A DNA stretch of 18,075 nt from Willaertia magna (taxonomy: Eukaryota > Heterolobosea > Eutetramitea > Acrasida > Naegleriidae): the NCBI GenBank assembly GCA_902984215.1, contig CADWAF010000732.1, forward strand, positions 1 through 18,075, given 5' to 3'. This document shows, in pieces, positions 16,331 through 18,075 of the stretch. The number at the start of each line of letters is the position of its first letter. Positions within the stretch are counted from its first letter, which is position 1. The position numbers and the translations under genes were made by a program. Below the pieces are notes generated by a model. That model saw only the letters and a list, made by a program, of their open reading frames with translations, made no database searches and was not told the origin of the DNA.

Positions 16331-17920
16331 ATGATGATCATCGCTACGGCATCAAGCCTTGATGGCAGTTCATCGGCAACAGCAGCAACAGGAAATGAAG
16401 CCTTTTATGCTGAAATGATGATTCAATTAGCAAATCAAATATACACTTTAACAAAACCTTTTACTGAAACGATAGGAAAGCCTTTTCAAAATCATTTCTA
16501 TGAACCTACCATATCCCAATTAGATAAAATTTCTTCTTCTATAGGAATTGATATCTCTCAATTCGTTTATATGATGTTTTTATTCTTAAATTTCCCATTA
16601 GCATTGCTTTTTAGAAAAGTTATACCTAATGGTACTGCAAAACATTTATTAAGTGTAGTTATAGGTCTCTTTTATTGTTTCTTTACATTTCATTGGCAAA
16701 CATTACATGCTTTATTTATTGCTTTAATTAATTATATATGGATAGTTATCTTTCCAAACAAATCTTTAGGATTTTTCCCTTTATTTTCTTTCTTATTAGG
16801 TTTTACATATTTAACCCTTTGTCATTTACATAGAATGTCAACTAATTATTTAGGTTGGACTTTAGATTTTACTGGTTTACAAATGTTAATTACATTAAAA
16901 ATTATTTCAGTAACTTTTAATGTTTACGATGGCGCAAAATATAAAAAATTAAAATCTGCAATGAATGATAAAGCAGCAGATAATAATAATGGAACAGAAA
17001 TGAATGAAAGTCATATTAAAAATAGAATGGATAGAATTCCAACACCACTAGAATATTTTGGTTTTTTATTTATGCCAATTCCAGTTTTATCAGGACCTAT
17101 TTATGAAATGAAAAATTATTTAGATTTTGTTAATGGTGTTAATTTAAATGAAAATATTCCAACTTTAAATATTTTAAAGAATATTTTCTTTTCAATGTGG
17201 AATATGTTATTATTTATGATGTTTGGTAATTTATTAGGTAGAGAACAATTAGTTGAATATATTTATTCACCAATTGCACAAAATGATAGTATTTTTAAAA
17301 AGATATTTAATACTTGGTTATTTATTTTATTTGTTAGAGTTAAATATTATATTGCATGGCATTTATCTGAATCTGCTTTATTAATAAGTGGATTTAAAAT
17401 TCAAACAATGGATTATTTAAAAATGGAATTATCTTCAAATTTACGTGATATCACAACAAACTGGAATATTAGTGTTTCAAATTGGTTAAAATATTACGTT
17501 TACACAAGAATTAGTAATGGACAATCATGGAAAAGTACTTTAATGACATTTGTTGTTAGTTCTTTATGGCATGGATTATATCCAGGATATTATCTTATGT
17601 GGGTATCCTATGCTTTAAGTTTACAATTTATTGGTAGATTAGCTCATCGTAAGATTAGACCTTATTTCTTAAAAGATGTAAGAAATGTATTTTCAGAACA
17701 AAATAGTAAGATATCATCGATTGTTTATAAGATTTTATCTTATAGTGTAACACAAGTAGTTGCTTCTTATTTACTTCCACCATTTGTATTATTATCATTA
17801 GATGATTCTTTACAGTTTTATAGATTTACTAATTGGATAGGTCATTTCATGTTTATACCATTGTATGTAGTTCTAACTTTAATTCCAACGAAAAGAGAAA
17901 AAAAACAACATAGCGCATAA
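16331..17920 (+). CDS. MBOAT lysophospholipid acyltransferase
   Basis: 529 aa from the ATG at 16331 (a GTG lies just upstream at 16325 but ATG is preferred) to TAA. It is multi-pass, with hydrophobic segments spread from about residue 70 to the end and a Lys/Arg tail (PTKREKKQHSA). The two MBOAT catalytic positions are visible: Asn379 in NWNIS and His414 in SLWHGLYPGYY, spaced 35 residues as in MBOAT7-type enzymes. WHGLYPGYY is typical of the LPLAT branch (Ale1, MBOAT1/2/5/7) rather than of DGAT1 or Porcupine. Known relatives transfer acyl groups from acyl-CoA to lysophospholipids in the ER (Lands cycle remodelling). The acceptor head group cannot be told. There are no introns and no lesions. 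All twelve or so Trp codons are TGG. Confidence 0.85.
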   Translation: MMIIATASSLDGSSSATAATGNEAFYAEMMIQLANQIYTLTKPFTETIGKPFQNHFYEPTISQLDKISSSIGIDISQFVYMMFLFLNFPLALLFRKVIPNGTAKHLLSVVIGLFYCFFTFHWQTLHALFIALINYIWIVIFPNKSLGFFPLFSFLLGFTYLTLCHLHRMSTNYLGWTLDFTGLQMLITLKIISVTFNVYDGAKYKKLKSAMNDKAADNNNGTEMNESHIKNRMDRIPTPLEYFGFLFMPIPVLSGPIYEMKNYLDFVNGVNLNENIPTLNILKNIFFSMWNMLLFMMFGNLLGREQLVEYIYSPIAQNDSIFKKIFNTWLFILFVRVKYYIAWHLSESALLISGFKIQTMDYLKMELSSNLRDITTNWNISVSNWLKYYVYTRISNGQSWKSTLMTFVVSSLWHGLYPGYYLMWVSYALSLQFIGRLAHRKIRPYFLKDVRNVFSEQNSKISSIVYKILSYSVTQVVASYLLPPFVLLSLDDSLQFYRFTNWIGHFMFIPLYVVLTLIPTKREKKQHSA

Positions 17921-17959
17921 TTTCAACTAATTCAATAAAAAGAATTATTATAAAATTTT

Positions 17960-18032
17960 TACCTCCAGTGGGGCTCGAACCCAAGACCTCGGGATTAGAA
18001 GTCCCGCGCTCTTCCAACTGAGCTATGAAGGC
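17960..18032 (-). tRNA. tRNA-Arg (anticodon TCT)
   Basis: The 73-nt minus-strand cloverleaf is: acceptor GCCTTCA/TGGAGGT (G1-U72 and U5-G68 wobbles), D arm GCTC/GAGC with AGTTGGAA loop, anticodon stem CGGGA/TCCCG with loop CTTCTAA (anticodon TCT), and T arm with TTCGAGC loop. The outermost T-stem pair (U49/C65) is mismatched. The discriminator is A, there is no intron and no encoded CCA. A box TAGCTCAGTTGG and B box GGTTCGAGC are present. T-rich RNA polymerase III stop signals follow within 3-25 nt (A-runs at 17953-17956 and 17937-17941 on plus). It reads AGA, the expected main Arg codon in an AT-rich genome. It is convergent with the MBOAT gene, 39 bp away. Confidence 0.95.
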
Positions 18033-18075
18033 TTCTGTATAAAAAACTCTATAGTTTTGAAAATGCAATATTTTT

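Noticed and set aside
17853..18068. 71-aa minus-strand frame (IAQLEERGTSNPEVLGSSP-like)
   Set aside because: This peptide is a translation of the tRNA-Arg gene, a well-known false ORF type.

Overview
This is nuclear DNA of a very AT-rich, gene-dense unicellular eukaryote. Three things show it is eukaryotic: short GT-AG introns of about 50-90 nt, a degenerate non-LTR retrotransposon with a clear target-site duplication, and a tRNA gene with internal A and B boxes and no encoded CCA. The mix of RCC1-like, NHL-like, F-box/LRR and multi-pass membrane proteins resembles heterolobosean amoebae (Naegleria relatives). The base composition looks low for Naegleria, and a dictyostelid-like amoeba is possible. 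The assignment is inference only. The standard genetic code fits.

Layout. 1-549: 3' part of an apparently intact RCC1-like gene. 817-1268: decayed membrane-protein gene. 1588-2304: intact TLC-domain membrane protein. 2305-4711: extremely AT-rich desert with a perfect 24-bp inverted repeat. 4712-6145: tandem paralogue of the first gene, reconstructable as four exons but broken by three stops and a splice-site frameshift. 6344-6451: NHL-like scrap. 6468-7781 and 7808-8695 (both minus): an acidic, probably nuclear protein and an F-box-like protein, 26 bp apart. 8711-11564: 5'-truncated LINE flanked by a perfect 16-bp duplication, inserted immediately before the ATG of the F-box-like gene. 11696-12241: decayed multi-pass membrane gene. 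12435-12750: an NHL-like scrap on minus and half a ubiquitin-like domain on plus, overlapping. 13002-13848 (minus): F-box/LRR gene with a probable frameshift near its 3' end. 14197-15346 (minus): sarcosine-oxidase-like FAD oxidase whose C-terminal flavin/substrate region is missing. 15591-16094: orphan small protein. 16331-17920: intact MBOAT lysophospholipid acyltransferase. 17960-18032 (minus): tRNA-Arg(TCT).

There is no operon-like system. The likely working genes are the partial RCC1-like gene, the TLC protein, the acidic protein, the F-box-like protein, the orphan, the MBOAT enzyme and the tRNA. Most of the remainder is decaying copies of expanded families (RCC1, NHL, ubiquitin-like, membrane proteins, LINE), so the window reads as a zone of gene duplication and loss. 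I found no convincing undescribed molecular system. The strongest leads are the LINE (insertion site, 3' stem-loop, in-frame stop pattern), the perfect hairpin in the AT desert, and the paired live/dead gene copies.
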